Source: Treponema sp. (lineage in GTDB: Bacteria > Spirochaetota > Spirochaetia > Treponematales > Treponemataceae). Taken from it: DNA of 55,401 nucleotides. Below the pieces are notes generated by a model. It did no database searches. It was not told where the DNA came from and was given only the letters and a program-made list of their open reading frames with translations. The stretch covers positions 1 through 55,401 of the forward strand of contig JAILPY010000161.1 in assembly GCA_024699235.1 (NCBI GenBank), given 5' to 3'. Each line of letters starts with the position of its first letter. Position 1 is the first letter of the stretch. A program made the position numbers and the translations under genes. This document shows positions 1-9,161 of this stretch, piece by piece.

Positions 1-28
1 AATTTTATAAACGGAGTTTAAAAACTTT

Positions 29-2059
29 ATGGAATTTTCAAAAGAATCCTTCATAGAGGGATTCATCTATGAAACAAATGAAAATCTCAACGGATTGAAT
101 GAAAACATTATCAGTTTAAAGAATAATCCCAAAGATGCAGTTTTACTTGCAGAGATTTTACGTTTCATTCATACCATAAAGGGCACCGCAAGAATGATGG
201 GATATGATACCATCGAAAAAACAGCTCATGGAATGGAAGATGTCCTAAAGGGTCTCCGGGAAGAAAAATACGAACTTACAGACAATATTGTTCAGCTTGC
301 GTTTAAAACTTCAGACATAATAAAAAGCCAGTTAACTAATATTAAGAAAAACGGTACAGATGCTTACGACATTTCAAAATTACAAGACATCTTTTCAAAG
401 GCTGCAAGCGGATTATTCTTTAGCCTAGAAGAACTTAATGCAGAAAAAAAAGAATATGAGAACGAAAGCTTTGAAGAACAGAATGAAATTACCTCTATCC
501 GAATAGAAATAAGCAGGATAAATTCACTCATTCAATCCTTTGATTCTATTATAATGAGGCAGTTTCAGTTAAAAAAAATAATGGAAGACAGCCTAGACCA
601 TATTCCTACGCAAGTTCAGGAAGAACTGTTTTCTATGGAAAGCAACATTCTTGAGACTCAGCATAAACTTTTAAACTTAAGGATGCTGCCTTTAGACATG
701 ATCTTGACTCCTTTAAAAAAAGAAATAGAACAGGAAGCTATAAAATCAAAAAAAAATGTCACCTTTGATATTCCACAGACTTTTTTTCTTGTTGATAAAG
801 TTATCTTGGAACAGTTAAAGAATATATTCCTTCATATAATAAGAAACAGCATAGATCATGGCATAGAAACAATAAAAGAAAGAACTGAAGAAGGGAAATC
901 TCCTAACGGAATCATTTCAATTCATTCTACGCAAATAGCAAATTACATAAAAATCGTAATAAGCGATGACGGCAGAGGAATTCAGTATGATACGGTTAGG
1001 GCAAAGGCAATGGAACTGTATCCAGCAGAACGGGAAAACATCGAAAACTATTCAAATACAGACTTGCAGCAATACCTTTTCAGACCGGGATTCTCAACAA
1101 AAGACAATCCAAGCTTACTCTCTGGAAGAGGCATAGGCCTAGATGTAGTCAGCAATGCAATTGAAGCTATAAAAGGCAAATTACACCTTTCAAGCACTTA
1201 TGGAAAAGGGACGTCTTTTGAATTAGTAATACCTCTTACGCTTGCAACTCAGCAAGGACTTTTCATTGAAGCCGGAGGAATGAAATTCATGATCCCTTCA
1301 AATTATATTTATGAAATTTTAGACGCACAGGCAATAACTAAAACTGTAATACAAGACCAAACTTTTTTAAAGCTTCAAAACCATTTAATTCCTGTATACT
1401 ATCTTTCCTCTATTTTAAATACTTCTAAAGGAAGTGAAGAAACTTCTATTATAGTTGTTGAATTTCTTGAAACTCATGTTGGAATTATTGTTGATGAAGT
1501 AGAACAGTATGAAACTGTTATTGTAAATCCCCTTCCAGAAATTTTAACAAGCATGAATTCCCTGCAAGGGATCGTCTTTGATGATAATTATGAAATAATT
1601 CCAATATTAAACATTCCAAATATAATGCAGAGACTAAAGTCTCTTGTCGCTTATGACATTAAGAAATATAACACTAAAAATCAAAAGAAGGTCAGAACGG
1701 TGCTTATTGTTGATGATTCCACAACAACAAGGCAAATTGAACAGGCTATATTCGAAAGTTCTGGATACATTGTAGAAACAGCAATTGATGGAATTGATGC
1801 ACTGGAATTGCTTAAGAATAAGCATGTTGATGTAATTATCAGCGACATAAAAATGCCGAGAATGGATGGTAAGATGTTCTTAAACAATGTACGAAGAATG
1901 GAACAGTACGATAACATTCCAATTATAATTGTATCAGGAGTTTATGACAAAGATGCACAGGAATACTTTTTAAAATCCGGTGCTCAGGCATATATAGTAA
2001 AATCAGATTTTCAGCGCGGCAACCTTATACAGGCTGTAAAGGAGCTTCTGAATGAGTAA
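29..2059 (+). CDS. CheA-like hybrid histidine kinase with C-terminal receiver
   Basis: A 676-residue soluble CheA-type kinase. In order: an Hpt (P1) domain with the phosphorylatable His at residue 48 in HTIKGTARMMGY; a P3-like dimerisation helix (NLRMLPLDMI); a GHKL ATPase (IRNSIDHGIE, DDGRGI, GRGIGLDVV); a CheW-like P5 domain at roughly 405-530; and a receiver at about 555-676 with the DD pair, phospho-acceptor Asp606 in ISDIKMP, and the conserved Ser and Lys all present. No CheY-binding P2 domain is evident, so the kinase probably phosphorylates its own receiver. The start has GGAG 12 bases upstream. The gene overlaps the cyclase gene by 8 bases and heads the receptor operon. It is distinct from the flagellar cheA at 24557-26980. 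The partner assignment is inference from gene order. Confidence 0.9.
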   Translation: MEFSKESFIEGFIYETNENLNGLNENIISLKNNPKDAVLLAEILRFIHTIKGTARMMGYDTIEKTAHGMEDVLKGLREEKYELTDNIVQLAFKTSDIIKSQLTNIKKNGTDAYDISKLQDIFSKAASGLFFSLEELNAEKKEYENESFEEQNEITSIRIEISRINSLIQSFDSIIMRQFQLKKIMEDSLDHIPTQVQEELFSMESNILETQHKLLNLRMLPLDMILTPLKKEIEQEAIKSKKNVTFDIPQTFFLVDKVILEQLKNIFLHIIRNSIDHGIETIKERTEEGKSPNGIISIHSTQIANYIKIVISDDGRGIQYDTVRAKAMELYPAERENIENYSNTDLQQYLFRPGFSTKDNPSLLSGRGIGLDVVSNAIEAIKGKLHLSSTYGKGTSFELVIPLTLATQQGLFIEAGGMKFMIPSNYIYEILDAQAITKTVIQDQTFLKLQNHLIPVYYLSSILNTSKGSEETSIIVVEFLETHVGIIVDEVEQYETVIVNPLPEILTSMNSLQGIVFDDNYEIIPILNIPNIMQRLKSLVAYDIKKYNTKNQKKVRTVLIVDDSTTTRQIEQAIFESSGYIVETAIDGIDALELLKNKHVDVIISDIKMPRMDGKMFLNNVRRMEQYDNIPIIIVSGVYDKDAQEYFLKSGAQAYIVKSDFQRGNLIQAVKELLNE

Positions 2060-3941
2060 AATACTGATTGCATTTGATTCGTTGACATTGCGTTCTTTAT
2101 TGCATCAAAAACTTGAAAGCTACGGATTCGAAGTTCAGGAAGCACAGGACGGACTTCAGGCCCTTCAGATATTGCATGATTGGGACCCTGACTGCATCCT
2201 GCTTTATGTAAACCTTCCTATCATAGATGCATATGCATTTTGCCGAATAATTAAAAATAATTCAGAATTAAAAGACATAAGAACTATAATATGCACTCCA
2301 GAAGATGCAAATATATATTCATTTTGGACTTCCAACTGTAATTCCGACAGCTACTATAGCATGAGTCCTGATGATACAGATGGTATTATAAAAGAAATTA
2401 ATAAAGTTCTCCAAAAAAAGAAGCCGAAAGCACAAAAAATAAAAAAAGAAACATTCACGACAGAAGAAATAGTCAAGCAGATAATTGGAGCTGTTGACAA
2501 GGAATTATACGAACTGTATGTAATACGGGGAGCTTATTACGCAACAAGGGATGGAGTTAACATATATCAGCTTCTGGACCTTATGGTTGAGGTGCTGTAC
2601 AGCATTTATCAGTTTGATGCATTTGGCATTATTATAAATGACAATAAGCTTCTAGAAGTCTATAGAAAGTCAGTTTCCTTATCAAAAAAAGAATTTGAGG
2701 AATTTAAATATATTGCACACTCTGATTTTCAGGAACGCATAAATTCAAGGATTTCTTATGAATGGAAAAATTCCCAATCAATAATAACAGATTTTGGAAT
2801 GCCCCAAAAAAAAGAAATCCGCATAAAAAGTTACGAATGCTTTCCATTAAAAGACGAAAATAAGAAAGAAGAGGATTTAATCTGTACTATTCATATTGGC
2901 AGCAGTAAAGAAACGGCATTCAACATAAGAACAAGAGAACGCATAGATTTTTTCTGTTCGGTCTACATTACACTAATCAGAAAGGCAATCGTTTCTACCA
3001 GAATGAAAGAAACAGAAAATAAAATCAAGAAAGCATTTTCAAGATTCCTACCCCCTACTTTAATTGACAATATTATATCAGAAGAAAATTCCTCAATTCC
3101 TCAGATAGGAGAAAAAAGGCAGATAGCCATACTTATTGCAGATATCCGCGAATTTACCGCAATAAGTGAAAAAAACACTCCAGAAGCTATAGTTGAATTC
3201 CTTAATGATTATTTTACAACCATGGGACAAATAATCATTAAGCATGGAGGCACCATAGATAAATTCATGGGAGACTCAATCATGGCTTTATTTGGCGCAC
3301 CTGAAAGTTACATATACAACGGGAATCGTGCTGCAAATGCTGCTTTAGAAATGATTGATGCCCTCAAGACCATAGACACAAGCAAGCTTAACATGGGAAA
3401 TATAAAGTTTAATATAGGAATAGGAGTTCATTACGGACAGCCTATTGCAGGTTCTATAGGAAGTCAAGATAAAAAAGAATATACAGTTATTGGTGATGAT
3501 GTAAACTTAGCCTCAAGAATTGAAGGGCTTACCAAACTATATGGAGTACCGATAATAATTTCTGACTCCGTAAAATTAGACATAGATACTTTGGAAAAAG
3601 ACAAAATGAACAACGAAAAGCCTGAGTCTGAAGAAGATTCAATTCCTCATATAATTCATCATATTGATAATGTAAAGGTTAAAGGAAAATCTAAATCAGT
3701 TCGAATATATGCCATAACACAGGACAAAGAAAATTATCCAGAAACATTCATAGAAAATTATAGCAAGGGGTTAAATCAATATGAAATCGGAAATTTTTCA
3801 ACAGCTTTTGAATACTTTAGAAAAGCTGAAGAAATATGTCCTTCAAATATAGCAACAAAAAGACTTCTTGAACGATGCACTACTTACCAGACAAATAAGC
3901 CTGATAATTGGGACGGGGCTGTTACGCTGACAACAAAATAA
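2052..3941 (+). CDS. Class III adenylate/guanylate cyclase with N-terminal pseudo-receiver, GAF-like region and TPR tail
   Basis: A 629-residue cyclase that should make cAMP. The catalytic domain (about 350-560) has both metal-binding Asp residues (Asp364 in IADIREFT, Asp408 in KFMGD), the purine-selecting Lys404 and Asp483, and the transition-state pair Asn485/Arg489 in NLASR. It therefore looks active, and Lys/Asp favours ATP over GTP. Residues 1-120 have a receiver fold, but the phospho-acceptor Asp is Tyr52 (LLYVNLP) and one acidic-pocket Asp is Phe8, so it cannot be phosphorylated in the usual way. Residues about 140-330 resemble a GAF domain, and a TPR-like repeat ends the protein. AAGGAGC precedes the start, which overlaps the kinase gene. 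No membrane segments were seen. Confidence 0.9.
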   Translation: MSKILIAFDSLTLRSLLHQKLESYGFEVQEAQDGLQALQILHDWDPDCILLYVNLPIIDAYAFCRIIKNNSELKDIRTIICTPEDANIYSFWTSNCNSDSYYSMSPDDTDGIIKEINKVLQKKKPKAQKIKKETFTTEEIVKQIIGAVDKELYELYVIRGAYYATRDGVNIYQLLDLMVEVLYSIYQFDAFGIIINDNKLLEVYRKSVSLSKKEFEEFKYIAHSDFQERINSRISYEWKNSQSIITDFGMPQKKEIRIKSYECFPLKDENKKEEDLICTIHIGSSKETAFNIRTRERIDFFCSVYITLIRKAIVSTRMKETENKIKKAFSRFLPPTLIDNIISEENSSIPQIGEKRQIAILIADIREFTAISEKNTPEAIVEFLNDYFTTMGQIIIKHGGTIDKFMGDSIMALFGAPESYIYNGNRAANAALEMIDALKTIDTSKLNMGNIKFNIGIGVHYGQPIAGSIGSQDKKEYTVIGDDVNLASRIEGLTKLYGVPIIISDSVKLDIDTLEKDKMNNEKPESEEDSIPHIIHHIDNVKVKGKSKSVRIYAITQDKENYPETFIENYSKGLNQYEIGNFSTAFEYFRKAEEICPSNIATKRLLERCTTYQTNKPDNWDGAVTLTTK

Positions 3942-3952
3942 AAAGGATTATA

Positions 3953-5725
3953 ATGAGACAAGATTTTTATAATATAGATAATGACAGAATATTGCGGAAA
4001 CTCAAAACCATAGAATATGTTCCAAATATTATCTTTCTTTCTGTAGCAAGCATCTATATTTTTTATTTTTCAGGAATTTCTTATGAAAAATTCGGAATGC
4101 TATGGACTCTGAAATTTAGCTTAACAACAATATTTATTCTGATATTCTTACAGTTTATCATAGCGCCGCCATTAACATTCCCAATACTGACAGAAACAAA
4201 AAAATTTTTGATGCAAGAGAAAAACAATGCTTTGACGGCTAAAGATAGAACTCTTTTTATAAAGAATCTTATGAGCAGGCCCTTTCAGTTTACATTGCAC
4301 GCGACTTACATCTGCTTCATTGTAATGTTCATTCATTTTTTCATCTCCATCTTATACTTTCATTGCGACATTATAAATGCATTATTTTTTTCATCCTCCA
4401 TTTTTTATGCAGAGTCTATAACAACAGTCATTATATATGTTTTTGCGGAAAACCTATGCTCACGAAAAGTAAACGAACTGATAAAGCTTGAAGTAGACAA
4501 GACTATCATTAACAGAAACAAATTTTATGGATTAAATCTATATCTAAGGATATTCTTTCATATAATAATGCCTTCCATAACATCTACACTCATATTAATT
4601 TTTTTCATATGGATAGAGTTGCATAAAGGCGTGCAAAGGCAAGATCTTTCCATTCAAGTAACTCAAATGATTTTATTTAATTCCATTATATGCTTTCTTC
4701 TATCATTTTTCTTTTACCGGCATATATTAAAATCAAATAGCAGTTCAGTACATGCTCTGGAAAAACTTACAGATACTAGCGTTGAAGAAACGATTTCATT
4801 TCCAGTAGACCTAGGATATGAATTGGAATATAATATTTTTCAGACGAAAGAAATTATTTCATTCTGGCAGAATCTTGCTGCAGATGCAAATGCAGCAAGT
4901 AAAAACATTCTTAAGCAAACTCATGAACTTCTTTGCATTGCAAATGAAAATGCAACAACATCAGCAATAGAATATGAAAAAATAACTGATAACCTTGAAT
5001 ATATCACAAATATAAAAAAATCTACAAAAGACATTACTGACAATATAAAAGCTGTACATAAATCTGCAGAAGACACACAGTCATCCGTTTATGAGGCTAT
5101 CGTTCTTCTTCAAGAAGAAATAAAAAAAATAACAATGATTACTAATGCAAATATAATGACAATTACAGGCATAAAAAATTTAGGCTCAAAAATAGAAGAT
5201 GTCTGGGACGTTATAAAGAAAATTGAATTACTTGCAGAAAAAGATAAAATGATAGCATTTAATGCAGAATTAAAAATAAATGCAGCAGAAACAGAAGGTC
5301 AGAATTTTCATATAATAGCATATTCTTTAAGACGGCTTGTTTCAACAATAAAATCTTCAACAAAAGAAATAAAAGAAACGCTTGAATCTATTCTTGAAAA
5401 AGCAGACAACCTTATCATTACAAGTGAGGGAGGCACTCAAAAAATACGCAGCGGAAGCAATTTCTATACAGGACTTGAAGAAGATTTTAAAACTATGCTT
5501 ACTTCGAGTGATATCACACTAGAAAGCGTAACTTCTATTCATGATATTATAAATAGACAATACGAAGCTTTCCTTCAAATAAATGCTAGCCTTCTGCAAA
5601 TGAGTGATGGATTTAATCAATTTGCCAATGATTCACAGCTTATAAAGAATGCTTCTGAAAAGTTAATAAATAATGCAAATGAACTATATCAGACATACTC
5701 TAAGAAAGGGGGAAAAAATGAATAA
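3953..5725 (+). CDS. Receptor paralogue 1: multi-pass membrane protein with degenerate MCP signalling domain
   Basis: A 590-residue protein, first of four tandem paralogues. The N-terminal half carries about six hydrophobic segments; a Cys in the motif ENLCS follows the fourth, as in the other three. There is no periplasmic ligand domain and no recognisable HAMP domain. The C-terminal half is a long coiled coil resembling the MCP signalling hairpin, with its tip near residue 435. This copy is the most degenerate: the usual QTNLLALNAAIEAA becomes KDKMIAFNAELKIN, and the following EIRRLA becomes SLRRLV. The ATG at 3953 has AAAAGGA upstream and is preferred over an in-frame TTG at 3908. It lies 11 bases after the cyclase gene. 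Ligand unknown. Confidence 0.8.
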   Translation: MRQDFYNIDNDRILRKLKTIEYVPNIIFLSVASIYIFYFSGISYEKFGMLWTLKFSLTTIFILIFLQFIIAPPLTFPILTETKKFLMQEKNNALTAKDRTLFIKNLMSRPFQFTLHATYICFIVMFIHFFISILYFHCDIINALFFSSSIFYAESITTVIIYVFAENLCSRKVNELIKLEVDKTIINRNKFYGLNLYLRIFFHIIMPSITSTLILIFFIWIELHKGVQRQDLSIQVTQMILFNSIICFLLSFFFYRHILKSNSSSVHALEKLTDTSVEETISFPVDLGYELEYNIFQTKEIISFWQNLAADANAASKNILKQTHELLCIANENATTSAIEYEKITDNLEYITNIKKSTKDITDNIKAVHKSAEDTQSSVYEAIVLLQEEIKKITMITNANIMTITGIKNLGSKIEDVWDVIKKIELLAEKDKMIAFNAELKINAAETEGQNFHIIAYSLRRLVSTIKSSTKEIKETLESILEKADNLIITSEGGTQKIRSGSNFYTGLEEDFKTMLTSSDITLESVTSIHDIINRQYEAFLQINASLLQMSDGFNQFANDSQLIKNASEKLINNANELYQTYSKKGGKNE

Positions 5726-7415
5726 TTCATTTGAATCAGAAACATTCATAAAGTGTATTCCCTATAATATAATTGAAGACATTATTATTTTATCGTATGG
5801 AATTTTCTTTACGGAAGGAATAAGGCCAATCATAGTTCCAACAGTGATAATCTTTATTGCTGTTATTTTGATAAAAGAATTTATTATAGAACTTCCTATA
5901 CACAAGCTAATTACGCGAACTATATCAAATGATATTGCATATGCAAATACTGATGCATCAATTGATAATTTTGAAAAAACAAATCTCATCCAGCGAGTAA
6001 TGAGAATACCTCTTTACAAAGGTATGGAAATATATTTATTGTTTATATGTAAAAATATCCTACTGGCAGTAATTGAATATGCTTATCTTGGATTAGACTT
6101 TAATTCATCTATAAAATTCTTTTTTATATGTACTTCACTATCATACATTGCATTTACAATTACAATTCACAATATGCAAAAAATATGTTCAAAAACAACA
6201 ATAAAAATTTCAGAATCAGGAATTGTCAGTTCGATTATAGATAAACATCATTTCTTTGGAATGTCGCTCTTTAGATTATTTTCCATTTATGTTCTTTTTA
6301 GCATTATAAATAATTGTTTATTTTTTATTCTTGCTACTATCCTTGGATATAAACTTAGTACAATTATTTCTATAGCTGTCACTAATATACTAGTCCTTAC
6401 TATGTTTTCTTATTTTTTCTTCAGCAGGATAAAGTTATATTCAAATCAGATGACAGGGACATTAAATTCTCTTATTCAAAATAAAATAAAAAGGACGGAA
6501 TTGCTTCCAAATGATTTTTCCACAGAAATATCTTATTCAATGTATCTTTTAAACAAGACTAACATGACATTCCGAGAGCTTTTATCAAAAACAACTACGC
6601 TAAATAATATTATAAAAGAATCATCAGAGCATCTATCATCCATTGCTAACCAAACGCAGGCAACCTCTCTAGAACAATCCTCAACAACACAGGAAATTAC
6701 ATCTACAATAAAACATATTTTTGAAAATGCTAAAGTCATACAATCTAAAATCGATGAAGTTATAAATGTTGCTGATAAAACAGAATCTAATGTAGATTCA
6801 AATTTTAAGAGTCTGGAACAAAATCAAAATATGATGAGTGAAATAACTACTGCAAATCAGGATACCATAAATGGAATTCAAAACCTTTCCAACATGATTC
6901 CAAAAATTCAAGAAATAGTAAATTTTATAAATAGCGTTGCATCTCAAACAAAAATAATTGCATTTAATGCAGAATTAGAGGCCAGTGACATTGATCAAAA
7001 AACAACTATTTTCCAAAATGTTGCAAAGGAAATAAGAATTCTTGCTGATAACACACTTGATTTAACTAAAGACATAAAGAATAAGATTCATGATATTGAG
7101 GATGCTTCAAGACAGCTTATTGAAACCGGACAGGACTGCATGAATAAAATTCAAGAAGGGACATTAATTTCTAGTGAGTTAGAAAATAAATTCCTCATTA
7201 TACAAAAATCAGCCAGAGAAACCTCTAACAATTCAAAAATCATAAAAGATTCTATATATTCCCAAACAACAATACTTGAGCATTCTGTAAATTCTCTTCA
7301 GCAAATTAACGGAAATCTGATTAAATTTACAGATTCTACAAAAAAGATTTCGTCAACGGTATCAAACCTTCAGAATGAATCAATTCATATAAAAGAATTA
7401 ACACAGGAGAATTAA
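5718..7415 (+). CDS. Receptor paralogue 2: multi-pass membrane protein with divergent MCP signalling domain
   Basis: A 565-residue paralogue of its neighbours. It has about six N-terminal membrane segments, the shared Cys after segment four (QKICSKT), the shared FG dipeptide before segment five (HHFFGMSL), and a C-terminal MCP-like coiled-coil hairpin with its tip near residue 414 (QTKIIAFNAELEAS). The stretch after the tip reads DIDQKTTIFQ where canonical receptors have RAGE-GRGFA, so the C-terminal face of the tip has diverged. The ATG at 5718 follows AAAGGGGGA and overlaps the previous gene by 8 bases, which implies translational coupling. An in-frame ATG at 5673 lies inside the previous gene and was rejected. 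Confidence 0.8.
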   Translation: MNNSFESETFIKCIPYNIIEDIIILSYGIFFTEGIRPIIVPTVIIFIAVILIKEFIIELPIHKLITRTISNDIAYANTDASIDNFEKTNLIQRVMRIPLYKGMEIYLLFICKNILLAVIEYAYLGLDFNSSIKFFFICTSLSYIAFTITIHNMQKICSKTTIKISESGIVSSIIDKHHFFGMSLFRLFSIYVLFSIINNCLFFILATILGYKLSTIISIAVTNILVLTMFSYFFFSRIKLYSNQMTGTLNSLIQNKIKRTELLPNDFSTEISYSMYLLNKTNMTFRELLSKTTTLNNIIKESSEHLSSIANQTQATSLEQSSTTQEITSTIKHIFENAKVIQSKIDEVINVADKTESNVDSNFKSLEQNQNMMSEITTANQDTINGIQNLSNMIPKIQEIVNFINSVASQTKIIAFNAELEASDIDQKTTIFQNVAKEIRILADNTLDLTKDIKNKIHDIEDASRQLIETGQDCMNKIQEGTLISSELENKFLIIQKSARETSNNSKIIKDSIYSQTTILEHSVNSLQQINGNLIKFTDSTKKISSTVSNLQNESIHIKELTQEN

Positions 7416-7416
7416 T

Positions 7417-9159
7417 ATGACATTTCAAAAGAAAATTATTATCAAAAGCATGATTATGGATTTTCTTTCAGCCATAGCCATTTTTACATATTCAGTACTT
7501 TCTACTCACATTTTCCCAAAAGTATGGCTGCCGTCTTTTAAATACATTATTCCAGCATATATTATAATCCAATTGTGCATACAGCCCTTAGGAGCGCATC
7601 TTGTATTCTATAGAATTTCAAACCGACTGGAAGATTTTAAAAGCAATCTTCTTAATGAACAGGAACGAACAAAGCTTCTTGAGCAATTAATGCTGTATCC
7701 GTTCATAATGGGATTTTTAACAGGACTTTATTTCATAATAGTTTTCTCCATGATATTTTTTGTATTCAGATTTGTAAATCATATGAATCATCGAATCCTT
7801 TCAATACTTGTTATGGAATGGACATGCGGATCTTATTTTGCAGGACTTTTTGCATACAGCTATACCATGAAATTATGTAATTCTTATGCACAGAAAATAA
7901 TAAATATGGGATTAAATAAAAAATATATTGCAAATAAAAAAATATTCGGACAAAGCCTGTGGCATCAGACTATTTTCTATATTATAATACCGTTCATTCT
8001 GACTATCTTAATATCAACTTCTATAGCGATTTCAAGTTATTTGCCACTTTCAAACGCAATGCTAAGACCTGGAAGAACAGTACTGATGAATCAAATGCTA
8101 ACAACATCCCTGTCAAATATAATAATACTCATTTTCCTTACAATGCTTTTTTACACAAAGCTATTTCACAACAATAAACTTATGAGACTGACTTTGGAAA
8201 AGATCAAGAATTCTAATATATTCCAAAACAACTTTTTCAAAACAGATTTAAATGATGAAATAGCCTATAACCAATACCTCGCAAATGAGACGCTAAAGAG
8301 AATGCTTTCAATTCTTGAATCGTCGGAATCAATTGGCAATGAAATAAGTAAGTCAGCAAATACTCTAATCACAATTTCAAACGAAACTGAAGCAACTGCA
8401 GTAGAACAATCTACAGCAACAAAAGAGATTCTTTCGACTATGGAAGAAATGAAGGCACCTGCAAAAAAAATCGAAGACAGCATAAGTCATATTACAGACT
8501 TATCTGACAAAACTGCACAGGAAGTTTTAGAGGGGTATACGGCACTCCAGGAAAAACTGAAAAAAATGGAGGAAATAACACAATTAAACAATAAGCTTAT
8601 AATCGGCATCAGGGAATTATCTTCTAAAGTCACTTCTATAGGTGATATAATAAACGTCATAAATGCCGTTGCCGACCAAACAAAGCTTATAGCCTTTAAT
8701 GCTGAACTTGAAGCTAATAAAGTCCATGGAGACGAACAGAATTTCCGTAACGTTGCAACTGAAATAAGGCGACTGGCTAATAAAATAATGGACAGCACGC
8801 ATGAAATAAAAAATTACATTATACAAATTCAAGATGCAAGAGACATCCTTACCCATAACTCTCAAAATAACACTTATCAGATTCAGCAAGGAATGGAACT
8901 TTCAAGGACATTAAACCAGCATTTTGGAAACATAAGCCGTTCTGCAAATACAAATGCTAATGCATCTGCTGAAATAAAAGATCTTATAGGACAGGAAAAT
9001 GTTTCATTTAAGCAGGTTATCATTACGCTTAAGCAGATAACTAATGGAATACAAAACTTTTCTACTTCAACAAGAACACTTACAGACACATCCTCTATAT
9101 TACGGGCAAATTCTGATAAGTTGAAAATTCTTTATGCTGAAACAGAAAAGGAGGATTAG
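7417..9159 (+). CDS. Receptor paralogue 3: multi-pass membrane protein with divergent MCP signalling domain
   Basis: A 580-residue paralogue. Hydrophobic segments lie at about 15-33, 42-60, 96-117, 127-149, 187-207 and 230-248, with the conserved Cys at residue 154 (MKLCNSY). The rest is cytoplasmic coiled coil with an MCP-like tip near residue 426 (QTKLIAFNAELEAN), followed by KVHGDEQNFRNVATEIRRLA. No HAMP domain was recognised between the last membrane segment and the hairpin. The gene starts 1 base after the previous stop and has AGGAGA upstream, so it is co-translated with its neighbours. It probably signals to the CheA-like kinase of the operon, an inference from gene order and the shared signalling fold. 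Confidence 0.8.
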   Translation: MTFQKKIIIKSMIMDFLSAIAIFTYSVLSTHIFPKVWLPSFKYIIPAYIIIQLCIQPLGAHLVFYRISNRLEDFKSNLLNEQERTKLLEQLMLYPFIMGFLTGLYFIIVFSMIFFVFRFVNHMNHRILSILVMEWTCGSYFAGLFAYSYTMKLCNSYAQKIINMGLNKKYIANKKIFGQSLWHQTIFYIIIPFILTILISTSIAISSYLPLSNAMLRPGRTVLMNQMLTTSLSNIIILIFLTMLFYTKLFHNNKLMRLTLEKIKNSNIFQNNFFKTDLNDEIAYNQYLANETLKRMLSILESSESIGNEISKSANTLITISNETEATAVEQSTATKEILSTMEEMKAPAKKIEDSISHITDLSDKTAQEVLEGYTALQEKLKKMEEITQLNNKLIIGIRELSSKVTSIGDIINVINAVADQTKLIAFNAELEANKVHGDEQNFRNVATEIRRLANKIMDSTHEIKNYIIQIQDARDILTHNSQNNTYQIQQGMELSRTLNQHFGNISRSANTNANASAEIKDLIGQENVSFKQVIITLKQITNGIQNFSTSTRTLTDTSSILRANSDKLKILYAETEKED

Positions 9160-9161
9160 AA

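Noticed and set aside
29..2059. Reading the first gene as the flagellar cheA
   Set aside because: A complete cheA lies in the canonical che operon at 24557-26980. The first gene carries its own receiver and sits with a cyclase and receptor-like genes.
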